This document shows positions 1 through 13,910 of a stretch of DNA of 64,000 bases, piece by piece; position 1 is the first letter of the stretch; the number at the start of each line of letters is the position of its first letter. The stretch comes from Auanema rhodensis (Eukaryota > Nematoda > Chromadorea > Rhabditida > Rhabditidae), in NCBI GenBank assembly GCA_964057225.1, contig OZ059900.1, positions 4,908,501 through 4,972,500 of the forward strand, read 5' to 3'. The position numbers and the translations under genes were made by a program. Under the pieces are notes generated by a model that saw only the letters and a list, made by a program, of their open reading frames with translations, was not told the DNA's origin and did no database searches.

Positions 1-704
1 TGTTCACAAAAAATTGGAAGTCTTGGTTACCATGCATCAAACACAATACGATAGTGTTTCTAGACTAATATGACCATGAGAAATTCATTTAAGTTTACAG
101 TATTCTTCTATCTTTAACGGTATCCGAGTTACAAATCAAGATCACTTTCTTTGGATACTTAGGTGGTATAGCTACTTGTTCACAAAAAATTGGAAGTCCT
201 GGTTACCATGCATCAAATCCTTTAAGATAGTGTTTCTAGACTAATATAACCATGGGGACTTTATCAAAGTTCACAGTATTCTTCTATCTTTAACGGTATC
301 CGAGTTACAAATCAAGATCACTTTCTTTGGATACTTAGGTGGTATAGCTACCTGTTCACAAAAAATTGGAAGTCCTGGTTACCATGCATCAAATCCTTTA
401 AGATAGTGTTTCTAGACTAATATGACCATGGGGACTTCATTAAAATTAACAGTATTCTTCTATCTTTAACGGTATCCGAGTTACAAATCAAGATCACTTT
501 CTTTGGATACTTAGGTGGTATAGCTACCTGTTCACAAAAAATTGGAAGTCCTGGTTACCATGCATCAAATCCTTTAAGATAGTGTTTCTAGACTAATATG
601 ACCATGGGGACTTCATTAAAATTAACAGTATTCTTCTATCTTTAACGGTATCCGAGTTACAAATCAAGATCACTTTCTTTGGATACTTAGGTGGTATAGC
701 TACC
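1..704. repeat. 704-bp four-monomer block A-B-C-C, copy 1
   Basis: Monomers at 1, 177, 353 and 529 form the order A-B-C-C, repeated directly at 705-1,408. By eye the copies differ at two bases only: TCTTGG versus TCCTGG near the start of the first monomer, and GCTACT versus GCTACC at its end. This is a recent in-register tandem duplication of four monomers. Confidence 0.9.
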
Positions 705-1408
705 TGTTCACAAAAAATTGGAAGTCCTGGTTACCATGCATCAAACACAATACGATAGTGTTTCTAGACTAATATGACCATGAGAAATTCATTTAAGTTT
801 ACAGTATTCTTCTATCTTTAACGGTATCCGAGTTACAAATCAAGATCACTTTCTTTGGATACTTAGGTGGTATAGCTACCTGTTCACAAAAAATTGGAAG
901 TCCTGGTTACCATGCATCAAATCCTTTAAGATAGTGTTTCTAGACTAATATAACCATGGGGACTTTATCAAAGTTCACAGTATTCTTCTATCTTTAACGG
1001 TATCCGAGTTACAAATCAAGATCACTTTCTTTGGATACTTAGGTGGTATAGCTACCTGTTCACAAAAAATTGGAAGTCCTGGTTACCATGCATCAAATCC
1101 TTTAAGATAGTGTTTCTAGACTAATATGACCATGGGGACTTCATTAAAATTAACAGTATTCTTCTATCTTTAACGGTATCCGAGTTACAAATCAAGATCA
1201 CTTTCTTTGGATACTTAGGTGGTATAGCTACCTGTTCACAAAAAATTGGAAGTCCTGGTTACCATGCATCAAATCCTTTAAGATAGTGTTTCTAGACTAA
1301 TATGACCATGGGGACTTCATTAAAATTAACAGTATTCTTCTATCTTTAACGGTATCCGAGTTACAAATCAAGATCACTTTCTTTGGATACTTAGGTGGTA
1401 TAGCTACC
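705..1408. repeat. 704-bp four-monomer block A-B-C-C, copy 2
   Basis: Direct tandem copy of 1-704. It is followed by D-B-D'-E, an order that recurs at 4,929-5,632 and 6,831-7,534. Confidence 0.9.
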
Positions 1409-2112
1409 TGTTCACAAAAAATTGGAAGTCCTGGTTACCATGCATCAAACCCATTAAGATTGTGTTTCTAGACTAATATAACCATGGGAAATTCATTTAA
1501 GTTCACAGTATTCTTTTATCTTTAACGGTATCCGAGTTACAAATCAAGATCACTTTCTTTGGATACTTATGTGGTATAGCTACCTGTTCACAAAAAATTG
1601 GAAGTCCTGGTTACCATGCATCAAATCCTTTAAGATAGTGTTTCTAGACTAATATAACCATGGGGACTTTATCAAAGTTCACAGTATTCTTCTATCTTTA
1701 ACGGTATCCGAGTTACAAATCAAGATCACTTTCTTTGGATACTTATGTGGTATAGCTACCTGTTCACAAAAAATTGGAAGTCCTGGTTACCATGCATCAA
1801 ACCCATTAAGATTGTGTTTCTAGACTAATATAACCATGGGAAATTCATTTAAGTTCACAGTATTCTTCTATCTTTAACGGTATCCGAGTTACAAATCAAG
1901 ATCACTTTCTTTGGATACTTAGGTGGTATAGCTACCTGTTCACAAAAAATTGGAAGTCCTGGTTACCATGCATCAAATCCTTTAAGATAGTGTTTCTTGA
2001 CTAATATAACCATGGGGACTTCATCAAATTTCACAGTATTCTTCTATCTTTAACGGTATCCGAGTTACAAATCAAGATCACTTTCTTTGGATACTTAGGT
2101 GGTATAGCTACT
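1057..2112. repeat. 1,056-bp block C-C-D-B-D'-E, copy 1
   Basis: Six monomers in the order C C D B D' E. The same order recurs at 4,577-5,632, an offset of 3,520 bp (20 monomers). Its last four monomers (D-B-D'-E, 1,409-2,112) recur again, slightly altered, at 6,831-7,534. This block overlaps the second A-B-C-C copy. Confidence 0.8.
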
Positions 2113-4576
2113 TGTTCACAAAAAATTGGAAGTCCTGGTTACCATGCATCAAACCCATTAAGATTGTGTTTCTAGACTAATATAACCATGGGAAATTCAT
2201 TTAAGTTCACAGTATTCTTCTATCTTTAACGGTATCCGAGTTACAAATCAAGATCACTTTCTTTGGATACTTAGGTGGTATAGCTACCTGTTCACAAAAA
2301 ATTGGAAGTCTTGGTTACCATGCATCAAACACAATACGATAGTGTTTCTAGACTAATATGACCATGAGAAATTCATTTAAGTTTACAGTATTCTTCTATC
2401 TTTAACGGTATCCGAGTTACAAATCAAGATCACTTTCTTTGGATACTTAGGTGGTATAGCTACCTGTTCACAAAAAATTGGAAGTCCTGGTTACCATGCA
2501 TCAAATCCTTTAAGATAGTGTTTCTAGACTAATATGACCATGGGGACTTCATTAAAATTAACAGTATTCTTCTATCTTTAACGGTATCCGAGTTACAAAT
2601 CAAGATCACTTTCTTTGGATACTTAGGTGGTATAGCTACCTGTTCACAAAAAATTGGAAGTCCTGGTTACCATGCATCAAATCCTTTAAGATAGTGTTTC
2701 TAGACTAATATGACCATGGGGACTTCATTAAAATTAACAGTATTCTTCTATCTTTAACGGTATCCGAGTTACAAATCAAGATCACTTTCTTTGGATACTT
2801 AGGTGGTATAGCTACCTGTTCACAAAAAATTGGAAGTCCTGGTTACCATGCATCAAACCCATTAAGATTGTGTTTCTAGACTAATATAACCATGGGAAAT
2901 TCATTTAAGTTCACAGTATTCTTTTATCTTTAACGGTATCCGAGTTACAAATCAAGATCACTTTCTTTGGATACTTATGTGGTATAGCTACCTGTTCACA
3001 AAAAATTGGAAGTCCTGGTTACCATGCATCAAATCCTTTAAGATAGTGTTTCTTGACTAATATAACCATGGGGACTTCATCAAATTTCACAGTATTCTTC
3101 TATCTTTAACGGTATCCGAGTTACAAATCAAGATCACTTTCTTTGGATACTTAGGTGGTATAGCTACCTGTTCACAAAAAATTGGAAGTCCTGGTTACCA
3201 TGCATCAAACCCATTAAGATTGTGTTTCTAGACTAATATAACCATGGGAAATTCATTTAAGTTCACAGTATTCTTTTATCTTTAACGGTATCCGAGTTAC
3301 AAATCAAGATCACTTTCTTTGGATACTTATGTGGTATAGCTACCTGTTCACAAAAAATTGGAAGTCCTGGTTACCATGCATCAAATCCTTTAAGATAGTG
3401 TTTCTTGACTAATATAACCATGGGGACTTCATCAAATTTCACAGTATTCTTCTATCTTTAACGGTATCCGAGTTACAAATCAAGATCACTTTCTTTGGAT
3501 ACTTATGTGGTATAGCTACCTGTTCACAAAAAATTGGAAGTCCTGGTTACCATGCATCAAATCCTTTAAGATAGTGTTTCTTGACTAATATAACCATGGG
3601 GACTTCATCAAATTTCACAGTATTCTTCTATCTTTAACGGTATCCGAGTTACAAATCAAGATCACTTTCTTTGGATACTTAGGTGGTATAGCTACCTGTT
3701 CACAAAAAATTGGAAGTCCTGGTTACCATGCATCAAATCCTTTAAGATAGTGTTTCTAGACTAATATGACCATGGGGACTTCATTAAAATGAACAGTATT
3801 CTTCTATCTTTAACGGTATCCGAGTTACAAATCAAGATCACTTTCTTTGGATACTTAGGTGGTATAGCTACCTGTTCACAAAAAATTGGAAGTCCTGGTT
3901 ACCATGCATCAAACCCATTAAGATTGTGTTTCTAGACTAATATAACCATGGGAAATTCATTTAAGTTCACAGTATTCTTTTATCTTTAACGGTATCCGAG
4001 TTACAAATCAAGATCACTTTCTTTGGATACTTAGGTGGTATAGCTACCTGTTCACAAAAAATTGGAAGTCCTGGTTACCATGCATCAAATCCTTTAAGAT
4101 AGTGTTTCTTGACTAATATAACCATGGGGACTTCATCAAATTTCACAGTATTCTTCTATCTTTAACGGTATCCGAGTTACAAATCAAGATCACTTTCTTT
4201 GGATACTTAGGTGGTATAGCTACCTGTTCACAAAAAATTGGAAGTCCTGGTTACCATGCATCAAACCCATTAAGATTGTGTTTCTAGACTAATATAACCA
4301 TGGGAAATTCATTTAAGTTCACAGTATTCTTTTATCTTTAACGGTATCCGAGTTACAAATCAAGATCACTTTCTTTGGATACTTATGTGGTATAGCTACC
4401 TGTTCACAAAAAATTGGAAGTCCTGGTTACCATGCATCAAATCCTTTAAGATAGTGTTTCTTGACTAATATAACCATGGGGACTTCATCAAATTTCACAG
4501 TATTCTTCTATCTTTAACGGTATCCGAGTTACAAATCAAGATCACTTTCTTTGGATACTTAGGTGGTATAGCTACC

Positions 4577-5632
4577 TGTTCACAAAAAATTGGAAGTCCT
4601 GGTTACCATGCATCAAATCCTTTAAGATAGTGTTTCTAGACTAATATGACCATGGGGACTTCATTAAAATTAACAGTATTCTTCTATCTTTAACGGTATC
4701 CGAGTTACAAATCAAGATCACTTTCTTTGGATACTTAGGTGGTATAGCTACCTGTTCACAAAAAATTGGAAGTCCTGGTTACCATGCATCAAATCCTTTA
4801 AGATAGTGTTTCTAGACTAATATGACCATGGGGACTTCATTAAAATTAACAGTATTCTTCTATCTTTAACGGTATCCGAGTTACAAATCAAGATCACTTT
4901 CTTTGGATACTTAGGTGGTATAGCTACCTGTTCACAAAAAATTGGAAGTCCTGGTTACCATGCATCAAACCCATTAAGATTGTGTTTCTAGACTAATATA
5001 ACCATGGGAAATTCATTTAAGTTCACAGTATTCTTTTATCTTTAACGGTATCCGAGTTACAAATCAAGATCACTTTCTTTGGATACTTATGTGGTATAGC
5101 TACCTGTTCACAAAAAATTGGAAGTCCTGGTTACCATGCATCAAATCCTTTAAGATAGTGTTTCTAGACTAATATAACCATGGGGACTTTATCAAAGTTC
5201 ACAGTATTCTTCTATCTTTAACGGTATCCGAGTTACAAATCAAGATCACTTTCTTTGGATACTTATGTGGTATAGCTACCTGTTCACAAAAAATTGGAAG
5301 TCCTGGTTACCATGCATCAAACCCATTAAGATTGTGTTTCTAGACTAATATAACCATGGGAAATTCATTTAAGTTCACAGTATTCTTCTATCTTTAACGG
5401 TATCCGAGTTACAAATCAAGATCACTTTCTTTGGATACTTAGGTGGTATAGCTACCTGTTCACAAAAAATTGGAAGTCCTGGTTACCATGCATCAAATCC
5501 TTTAAGATAGTGTTTCTTGACTAATATAACCATGGGGACTTCATCAAATTTCACAGTATTCTTCTATCTTTAACGGTATCCGAGTTACAAATCAAGATCA
5601 CTTTCTTTGGATACTTAGGTGGTATAGCTACC
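4577..5632. repeat. 1,056-bp block C-C-D-B-D'-E, copy 2
   Basis: Dispersed copy of 1,057-2,112, in the same orientation and register. After it the arrays diverge: the next monomer here is G (GGGGACTTTATC) whereas at 2,113 it is D'. Confidence 0.8.
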
Positions 5633-6688
5633 TGTTCACAAAAAATTGGAAGTCCTGGTTACCATGCATCAAACCCATTAAGATTGTGTTTCTAGACTAA
5701 TATAACCATGGGGACTTTATCAAATTTCACAGTATTCTTCTATCTTTAACGGTATCCGAGTTACAAATCAAGATCACTTTCTTTGGATACTTAGGTGGTA
5801 TAGCTACCTGTTCACAAAAAATTGGAAATCCTGGTTACCATGCATCAAACCCATTAAGATTGTGTTTCTAGACTAATATAACCATGGGAAATTCATTTAA
5901 GTTCACAGTATTCTTCTATCTTTAACGGTATCCGAGTTACAAATCAAGATCACTTTCTTTGGATACTTAGGTGGTATAGCTACCTGTTCACAAAAAATTG
6001 GAAGTCCTGGTTACCATGCATCAAACCCATTAAGATTGTGTTTCTAGACTAATATGACCATGAGAAATTCATTTAAGTTCACAGTATTCTTCTATCTTTA
6101 ACGGTATCCGAGTTACAAATCAAGATCACTTTCTTTGGATACTTAGGTGGTATAGCTACCTGTTCACAAAAAATTGGAAGTCCTGGTTACCATGCATCAA
6201 ACCCATTAAGATTGTGTTTCTAGACTAATATGACCATGGGAAATTTATTTAAGTACACAGTATTCTTCTATCTTTAACGGTATCCGAGTTACAAATCAAG
6301 ATCACTTTCTTTGGATACTTATGTGGTATAGCTACCTGTTCACAAAAAATTGGAAGTCCTGGTTACCATGCATCAAATCCTTTAACATAGTGTTTCTAGA
6401 CTAATATAACCATGGGGACTTTATCAAATTTCACAGTATTCTTCTATCTTTAACGGTATCCGAGTTACAAATCAAGATCACTTTCTTTGGATACTTAGGT
6501 GGTATAGCTACCTGTTCACAAAAAATTGGAAGTCCTGGTTACCATGCATCAAATCCTTTAAGATAGTGTTTCTAGACTAATATAACCATGGGGACTTTAT
6601 CAAATTTCACAGTATTCTTCTATCTTTAACGGTATCCGAGTTACAAATCAAGATCACTTTCTTTGGATACTTAGGTGGTATAGCTACC

Positions 6689-6830
6689 TGTTCACAAAAA
6701 ATTGGAAGTCCTGGTTACCATGCATCACCATGGGAAATTCATTTAAGTTCACAGTATTCTTCTATCTTTAACGGTATCCGAGTTACAAATCAAGATCACT
6801 TTCTTTGGATACTTAGGTGGTATAGCTACC
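6689..6830. repeat. 142-bp truncated satellite A monomer
   Basis: GCATCA runs straight into CCATGGG, so monomer positions 40-73 (34 bp, including the TCTAGA site) are missing; the breakpoint has 1 bp of ambiguity. This is the leftmost copy of the deletion. It is preceded by I and J and followed by D-B-D'-E. Confidence 0.97.
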
Positions 6831-7534
6831 TGTTCACAAAAAATTGGAAGTCTTGGTTACCATGCATCAAACCCATTAAGATTGTGTTTCTAGACTAATA
6901 TAACCATGGGAAATTCATTTAAGTTCACAGTATTCTTTTATCTTTAACGGTATCCGAGTTACAAATCAAGATCACTTTCTTTGGATACTTATGTGGTATA
7001 GCTACCTGTTCACAAAAAATTGGAAGTCCTGGTTACCATGCATCAAATCCTTTAAGATAGTGTTTCTAGACTAATATAACCATGGGGACTTTATCAAAGT
7101 TCACAGTATTCTTCTATCTTTAACGGTATCCGAGTTACAAATCAAGATCACTTTCTTTGGATACTTATGTGGTATAGCTACCTGTTCACAAAAAATTGGA
7201 AGTCCTGGTTACCATGCATCAAACCCATTAAGATTGTGTTTCTAGACTAATATAACCATGGGAAATTCATTTAAGTTCACAGTATTCTTCTATCTTTAAC
7301 GGTATCCGAGTTACAAATCAAGATCACTTTCTTTGGATACTTAGGTGGTATAGCTACCTGTTCACAAAAAATTGGAAGTCCTGGTTACCATGCATCAAAT
7401 CCTTTAAGATAGTGTTTCTTGACTAATATAACCATGGGGACTTTATCAAATTTCACAGTATTCTTCTATCTTTAACGGTATCCGAGTTACAAATCAAGAT
7501 CACTTTCTTTGGATACTTAGGTGGTATAGCTACC
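6831..7534. repeat. Third copy of the D-B-D'-E order
   Basis: Four monomers D, B, D', E-like, matching 1,409-2,112 and 4,929-5,632 in order. The last monomer reads GGGGACTTTATC instead of GGGGACTTCATC and also starts the 4,650-bp block at 7,359. This links subdomain 2 to the older layout of subdomain 1. Confidence 0.7.
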
Positions 7535-9118
7535 TGTTCACAAAAAATTGGAAGTCCTGGTTACCATGCATCAAACCCATTAAGATTGTGTTTCTAGACT
7601 AATATGACCATGAGAAATTCATTTAAGTTCACAGTATTCTTCTATCTTTAACGGTATCCGAGTTACAAATCAAGATCACTTTCTTTGGATACTTAGGTGG
7701 TATAGCTACCTGTTCACAAAAAATTGGAAGTCCTGGTTACCATGCATCAAACCCATTAAGATTGTGTTTCTAGACTAATATGACCATGGGAAATTTATTT
7801 AAGTACACAGTATTCTTCTATCTTTAACGGTATCCGAGTTACAAATCAAGATCACTTTCTTTGGATACTTATGTGGTATAGCTACCTGTTCACAAAAAAT
7901 TGGAAGTCCTGGTTACCATGCATCAAATCCTTTAACATAGTGTTTCTAGACTAATATAACCATGGGAAATTCATTTAAGTTCACAGTATTCTTCTATCTT
8001 TAACGGTATCCGAGTTACAAATCAAGATCACTTTCTTTGGATACTTAGGTGGTATAGCTACCTGTTCACAAAAAATTGGAAGTCCTGGTTACCATGCATC
8101 AAACCCATTAAGATTGTGTTTCTAGACTAATATGACCATGGGAAATTCATTTAAGTTTACAGTATTCTTTTATCTTTAACGGTATCCGAGTTACAAATCA
8201 AGATCACTCTCTTTGGATACTTATGTGGTATAGCTACCTGTTCACAAAAAATTGGAAGTCCTGGTTACCATGCATCAAATCCTTTAAGATAGTGTTTCTA
8301 GACTAATATAACCATGGGGACTTTATCAAATTTCACAGTATTCTTCTATCTTTAACGGTATCCGAGTTACAAATCAAGATCACTTTCTTTGGATACTTAG
8401 GTGGTATAGCTACCTGTTCACAAAAAATTGGAAGTCCTGGTTACCATGCATCAAACCCATTAAGATTGTGTTTCTAGACTAATATGACCATGAGAAATTC
8501 ATTTAAGTTCACAGTATTCTTCTATCTTTAACGGTATCCGAGTTACAAATCAAGATCACTTTCTTTGGATACTTAGGTGGTATAGCTACCTGTTCACAAA
8601 AAATTGGAAGTCCTGGTTACCATGCATCAAACCCATTAAGATTGTGTTTCTAGACTAATATGACCATGGGAAATTTATTTAAGTACACAGTATTCTTCTA
8701 TCTTTAACGGTATCCGAGTTACAAATCAAGATCACTTTCTTTGGATACTTATGTGGTATAGCTACCTGTTCACAAAAAATTGGAAGTCCTGGTTACCATG
8801 CATCAAATCCTTTAACATAGTGTTTCTAGACTAATATAACCATGGGGACTTTATCAAATTTCACAGTATTCTTCTATCTTTAACGGTATCCGAGTTACAA
8901 ATCAAGATCACTTTCTTTGGATACTTAGGTGGTATAGCTACCTGTTCACAAAAAATTGGAAGTCCTGGTTACCATGCATCAAATCCTTTAAGATAGTGTT
9001 TCTAGACTAATATAACCATGGGGACTTTATCAAATTTCACAGTATTCTTCTATCTTTAACGGTATCCGAGTTACAAATCAAGATCACTTTCTTTGGATAC
9101 TTAGGTGGTATAGCTACC

Positions 9119-9260
9119 TGTTCACAAAAAATTGGAAGTCCTGGTTACCATGCATCACCATGGGAAATTCATTTAAGTTCACAGTATTCTTCTATCTTTA
9201 ACGGTATCCGAGTTACAAATCAAGATCACTTTCTTTGGATACTTAGGTGGTATAGCTACC
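9119..9260. repeat. 142-bp truncated satellite A monomer
   Basis: Same 34-bp deletion junction (GCATCACCATGGG). Opens a 1,198-bp unit and follows I and J. Confidence 0.97.
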
Positions 9261-10316
9261 TGTTCACAAAAAATTGGAAGTCCTGGTTACCATGCATCAA
9301 ACCCATTAAGATTGTGTCTCTAGACTAATATAACCATGGGAAATTCATTTAAGTTCACAGTATTCTTCTATCTTTAACGGTATCCGAGTTACAAATCAAG
9401 ATCACTTTCTTTGGATACTTAGGTGGTATAGCTACCTGTTCACAAAAAATTGGAAGTCCTGGTTACCATGCATCAAACCCATTAAGATTGTGTTTCTAGA
9501 CTAATATAACCATGGGGACTTTATCAAATTTCACAGTATTCTTCTATCTTTAACGGTATCCGAGTTACAAATCAAGATCACTTTCTTTGGATACTTAGGT
9601 GGTATAGCTACCTGTTCACAAAAAATTGGAAGTCCTGGTTACCATGCATCAAACCCATTAAGATTGTGTTTCTAGACTAATATAACCATGGGAAATTCAT
9701 TTAAGTTCACAGTATTCTTTTATCTTTAACGGTATCCGAGTTACAAATCAAGATCACTCTCTTTGGATACTTATGTGGTATAGCTACCTGTTCACAAAAA
9801 ATTGGAAGTCCTGGTTACCATGCATCACATCCTTTAAGATAGTGTTTCTAGACTAATATAACCATGGGGACTTTATCAAATTTCACAGTATTCTTCTATC
9901 TTTAACGGTATCCGAGTTACAAATCAAGATCACTTTCTTTGGATACTTATGTGGTATAGCTACCTGTTCACAAAAAATTGGAAGTCCTGGTTACCATGCA
10001 TCAAATCCTTTAACATAGTGTTTCTAGACTAATATAACCATGGGGACTTTATCAAATTTCACAGTATTCTTCTATCTTTAACGGTATCCGAGTTACAAAT
10101 CAAGATCACTTTCTTTGGATACTTAGGTGGTATAGCTACCTGTTCACAAAAAATTGGAAGTCCTGGTTACCATGCATCAAATCCTTTAAGATAGTGTTTC
10201 TAGACTAATATAACCATGGGGACTTTATCAAATTTCACAGTATTCTTCTATCTTTAACGGTATCCGAGTTACAAATCAAGATCACTTTCTTTGGATACTT
10301 AGGTGGTATAGCTACC
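9119..10316. repeat. 1,198-bp seven-monomer unit, variant form (trunc-F-G-D''-H-I-J)
   Basis: One 142-bp plus six 176-bp monomers. It differs from the main unit by having G-D'' where the main form has F-G in the middle. Its exact counterpart is at 13,769-14,966. Confidence 0.88.
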
Positions 10317-10458
10317 TGTTCACAAAAAATTGGAAGTCCTGGTTACCATGCATCACCATGGGAAATTCATTTAAGTTCACAGTATTCTTCTATCTTTAAC
10401 GGTATCCGAGTTACAAATCAAGATCACTTTCTTTGGATACTTAGGTGGTATAGCTACC
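10317..10458. repeat. 142-bp truncated satellite A monomer
   Basis: Same deletion junction as at 6,689; first member of the main 1,198-bp unit. Confidence 0.97.
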
Positions 10459-11514
10459 TGTTCACAAAAAATTGGAAGTCCTGGTTACCATGCATCAAAC
10501 CCATTAAGATTGTGTCTCTAGACTAATATAACCATGGGAAATTCATTTAAGTTCACAGTATTCTTCTATCTTTAACGGTATCCGAGTTACAAATCAAGAT
10601 CACTTTCTTTGGATACTTAGGTGGTATAGCTACCTGTTCACAAAAAATTGGAAGTCCTGGTTACCATGCATCAAACCCATTAAGATTGTGTCTCTAGACT
10701 AATATAACCATGGGAAATTCATTTAAGTTCACAGTATTCTTCTATCTTTAACGGTATCCGAGTTACAAATCAAGATCACTTTCTTTGGATACTTAGGTGG
10801 TATAGCTACCTGTTCACAAAAAATTGGAAGTCCTGGTTACCATGCATCAAACCCATTAAGATTGTGTTTCTAGACTAATATAACCATGGGGACTTTATCA
10901 AATTTCACAGTATTCTTCTATCTTTAACGGTATCCGAGTTACAAATCAAGATCACTTTCTTTGGATACTTAGGTGGTATAGCTACCTGTTCACAAAAAAT
11001 TGGAAGTCCTGGTTACCATGCATCACATCCTTTAAGATAGTGTTTCTAGACTAATATAACCATGGGGACTTTATCAAATTTCACAGTATTCTTCTATCTT
11101 TAACGGTATCCGAGTTACAAATCAAGATCACTTTCTTTGGATACTTATGTGGTATAGCTACCTGTTCACAAAAAATTGGAAGTCCTGGTTACCATGCATC
11201 AAATCCTTTAACATAGTGTTTCTAGACTAATATAACCATGGGGACTTTATCAAATTTCACAGTATTCTTCTATCTTTAACGGTATCCGAGTTACAAATCA
11301 AGATCACTTTCTTTGGATACTTAGGTGGTATAGCTACCTGTTCACAAAAAATTGGAAGTCCTGGTTACCATGCATCAAATCCTTTAAGATAGTGTTTCTA
11401 GACTAATATAACCATGGGGACTTTATCAAATTTCACAGTATTCTTCTATCTTTAACGGTATCCGAGTTACAAATCAAGATCACTTTCTTTGGATACTTAG
11501 GTGGTATAGCTACC
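10317..11514. repeat. 1,198-bp higher-order repeat, main form (trunc-F-F-G-H-I-J)
   Basis: A seven-monomer unit of 142 + 6 x 176 = 1,198 bp. F carries GTCTCTAGAC, H carries ATCACATCC, I carries TTTAACATAG. The same order occurs at 14,967-16,164 and 17,011-18,208, making it the clearest multi-copy higher-order repeat in satellite A. Confidence 0.92.
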
Positions 11515-11656
11515 TGTTAACAAAAAATTGGAAGTCCTGGTTACCATGCATCACCATGGGAAATTCATTTAAGTTCACAGTATTCTTCTATCTTTAACGG
11601 TATCCGAGTTACAAATCAAGATCACTTTCTTTGGATACTTAGGTGGTATAGCTACC
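11515..11656. repeat. 142-bp truncated monomer with TGTTAACA start
   Basis: Same 34-bp deletion plus a C-to-A change in the anchor, making the palindrome GTTAAC. The paired markers recur at 16,165 and 17,011 and mark one lineage. Confidence 0.97.
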
Positions 11657-13768
11657 TGTTCACAAAAAATTGGAAGTCCTGGTTACCATGCATCAAACCC
11701 ATTAAGATTGTGTCTCTAGACTAATATAACCATGGGAAATTCATTTAAGTTCACAGTATTCTTCTATCTTTAACGGTATCCGAGTTACAAATCAAGATCA
11801 CTTTCTTTGGATACTTAGGTGGTATAGCTACCTGTTCACAAAAAATTGGAAGTCCTGGTTACCATGCATCAAACCCATTAAGATTGTGTCTCTAGACTAA
11901 TATAACCATGGGAAATTCATTTAAGTTCACAGTATTCTTCTATCTTTAACGGTATCCGAGTTACAAATCAAGATCACTTTCTTTGGATACTTAGGTGGTA
12001 TAGCTACCTGTTCACAAAAAATTGGAAGTCCTGGTTACCATGCATCAAATCCTTTAAGATAGTGTTTCTTGACTAATATAACCATGGGGATTTTATCAAA
12101 TTTCACAGTATTCTTCTATCTTTAACGGTATCCGAGTTACAAATCAAGATCACTTTCTTTGGATACTTAGGTGGTATAGCTACCTGTTCACAAAAAATTG
12201 GAAGTCCTGGTTACCATGCATCAAACCCATTAAGATTGTGTTTCTAGACTAATATGACCATGAGAAATTCATTTAAGTTCACAGTATTCTTCTATCTTTA
12301 ACGGTATCCGAGTTACAAATCAAGATCACTTTCTTTGGATACTTAGGTGGTATAGCTACCTGTTCACAAAAAATTGGAAGTCCTGGTTACCATGCATCAA
12401 ACCCATTAAGATTGTGTTTCTAGACTAATATGACCATGGGAAATTTATTTAAGTACACAGTATTCTTCTATCTTTAACGGTATCCGAGTTACAAATCAAG
12501 ATCACTTTCTTTGGATACTTATGTGGTATAGCTACCTGTTCACAAAAAATTGGAAGTCCTGGTTACCATGCATCAAATCCTTTAACATAGTGTTTCTAGA
12601 CTAATATAACCATGGGAAATTCATTTAAGTTCACAGTATTCTTCTATCTTTAACGGTATCCGAGTTACAAATCAAGATCACTTTCTTTGGATACTTAGGT
12701 GGTATAGCTACCTGTTCACAAAAAATTGGAAGTCCTGGTTACCATGCATCAAACCCATTAAGATTGTGTTTCTAGACTAATATGACCATGGGAAATTCAT
12801 TTAAGTTTACAGTATTCTTTTATCTTTAACGGTATCCGAGTTACAAATCAAGATCACTCTCTTTGGATACTTATGTGGTATAGCTACCTGTTCACAAAAA
12901 ATTGGAAGTCCTGGTTACCATGCATCAAATCCTTTAAGATAGTGTTTCTAGACTAATATAACCATGGGGACTTTATCAAATTTCACAGTATTCTTCTATC
13001 TTTAACGGTATCCGAGTTACAAATCAAGATCACTTTCTTTGGATACTTAGGTGGTATAGCTACCTGTTCACAAAAAATTGGAAGTCCTGGTTACCATGCA
13101 TCAAACCCATTAAGATTGTGTTTCTAGACTAATATGACCATGAGAAATTCATTTAAGTTCACAGTATTCTTCTATCTTTAACGGTATCCGAGTTACAAAT
13201 CAAGATCACTTTCTTTGGATACTTAGGTGGTATAGCTACCTGTTCACAAAAAATTGGAAGTCCTGGTTACCATGCATCAAACCCATTAAGATTGTGTTTC
13301 TAGACTAATATGACCATGGGAAATTTATTTAAGTACACAGTATTCTTCTATCTTTAACGGTATCCGAGTTACAAATCAAGATCACTTTCTTTGGATACTT
13401 ATGTGGTATAGCTACCTGTTCACAAAAAATTGGAAGTCCTGGTTACCATGCATCAAATCCTTTAACATAGTGTTTCTAGACTAATATAACCATGGGGACT
13501 TTATCAAATTTCACAGTATTCTTCTATCTTTAACGGTATCCGAGTTACAAATCAAGATCACTTTCTTTGGATACTTAGGTGGTATAGCTACCTGTTCACA
13601 AAAAATTGGAAGTCCTGGTTACCATGCATCAAATCCTTTAAGATAGTGTTTCTAGACTAATATAACCATGGGGACTTTATCAAATTTCACAGTATTCTTC
13701 TATCTTTAACGGTATCCGAGTTACAAATCAAGATCACTTTCTTTGGATACTTAGGTGGTATAGCTACC

Positions 13769-13910
13769 TGTTCACAAAAAATTGGAAGTCCTGGTTACCA
13801 TGCATCACCATGGGAAATTCATTTAAGTTCACAGTATTCTTCTATCTTTAACGGTATCCGAGTTACAAATCAAGATCACTTTCTTTGGATACTTAGGTGG
13901 TATAGCTACC
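13769..13910. repeat. 142-bp truncated satellite A monomer
   Basis: Same 34-bp deletion; exactly 4,650 bp after the one at 9,119. Confidence 0.97.

Larger units (their letters stand above)
1..6688. repeat. Satellite A subdomain 1 (types A, B, C, D, E)
   Basis: Thirty-eight uninterrupted 176-bp monomers. Read by type: A B C C A B C C D B D' E D' A C C D E D E E C D E D E C C D B D' E G D' R, then one with AAATTTATTT, I, J. Type A (acacaatacg plus AAGTTTACAG) occurs at 1, 705 and 2,289 and elsewhere only at the far right edge of the array. Type E carries TTTCTTGACT, which destroys the TCTAGA palindrome. Alternating D and E (2,817-4,576) is a dimeric pattern broken by an E-E pair and a C. Confidence 0.9.
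7359..12008. repeat. 4,650-bp block, tandem copy 1 (27 monomers)
   Basis: Twenty-seven monomers, 24 of 176 bp and 3 of 142 bp, totalling exactly 4,650 bp. The order is E-like, R, AAATTTATTT type, I-like with GAAATTC, a D''-like form with TTTAC, J, R, AAATTTATTT type, I, J, trunc, F, G, D'', H, I, J, trunc, F, F, G, H, I, J, trunc (TGTTAACA), F, F. The next 4,650 bp repeat this order monomer for monomer. Confidence 0.92.
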
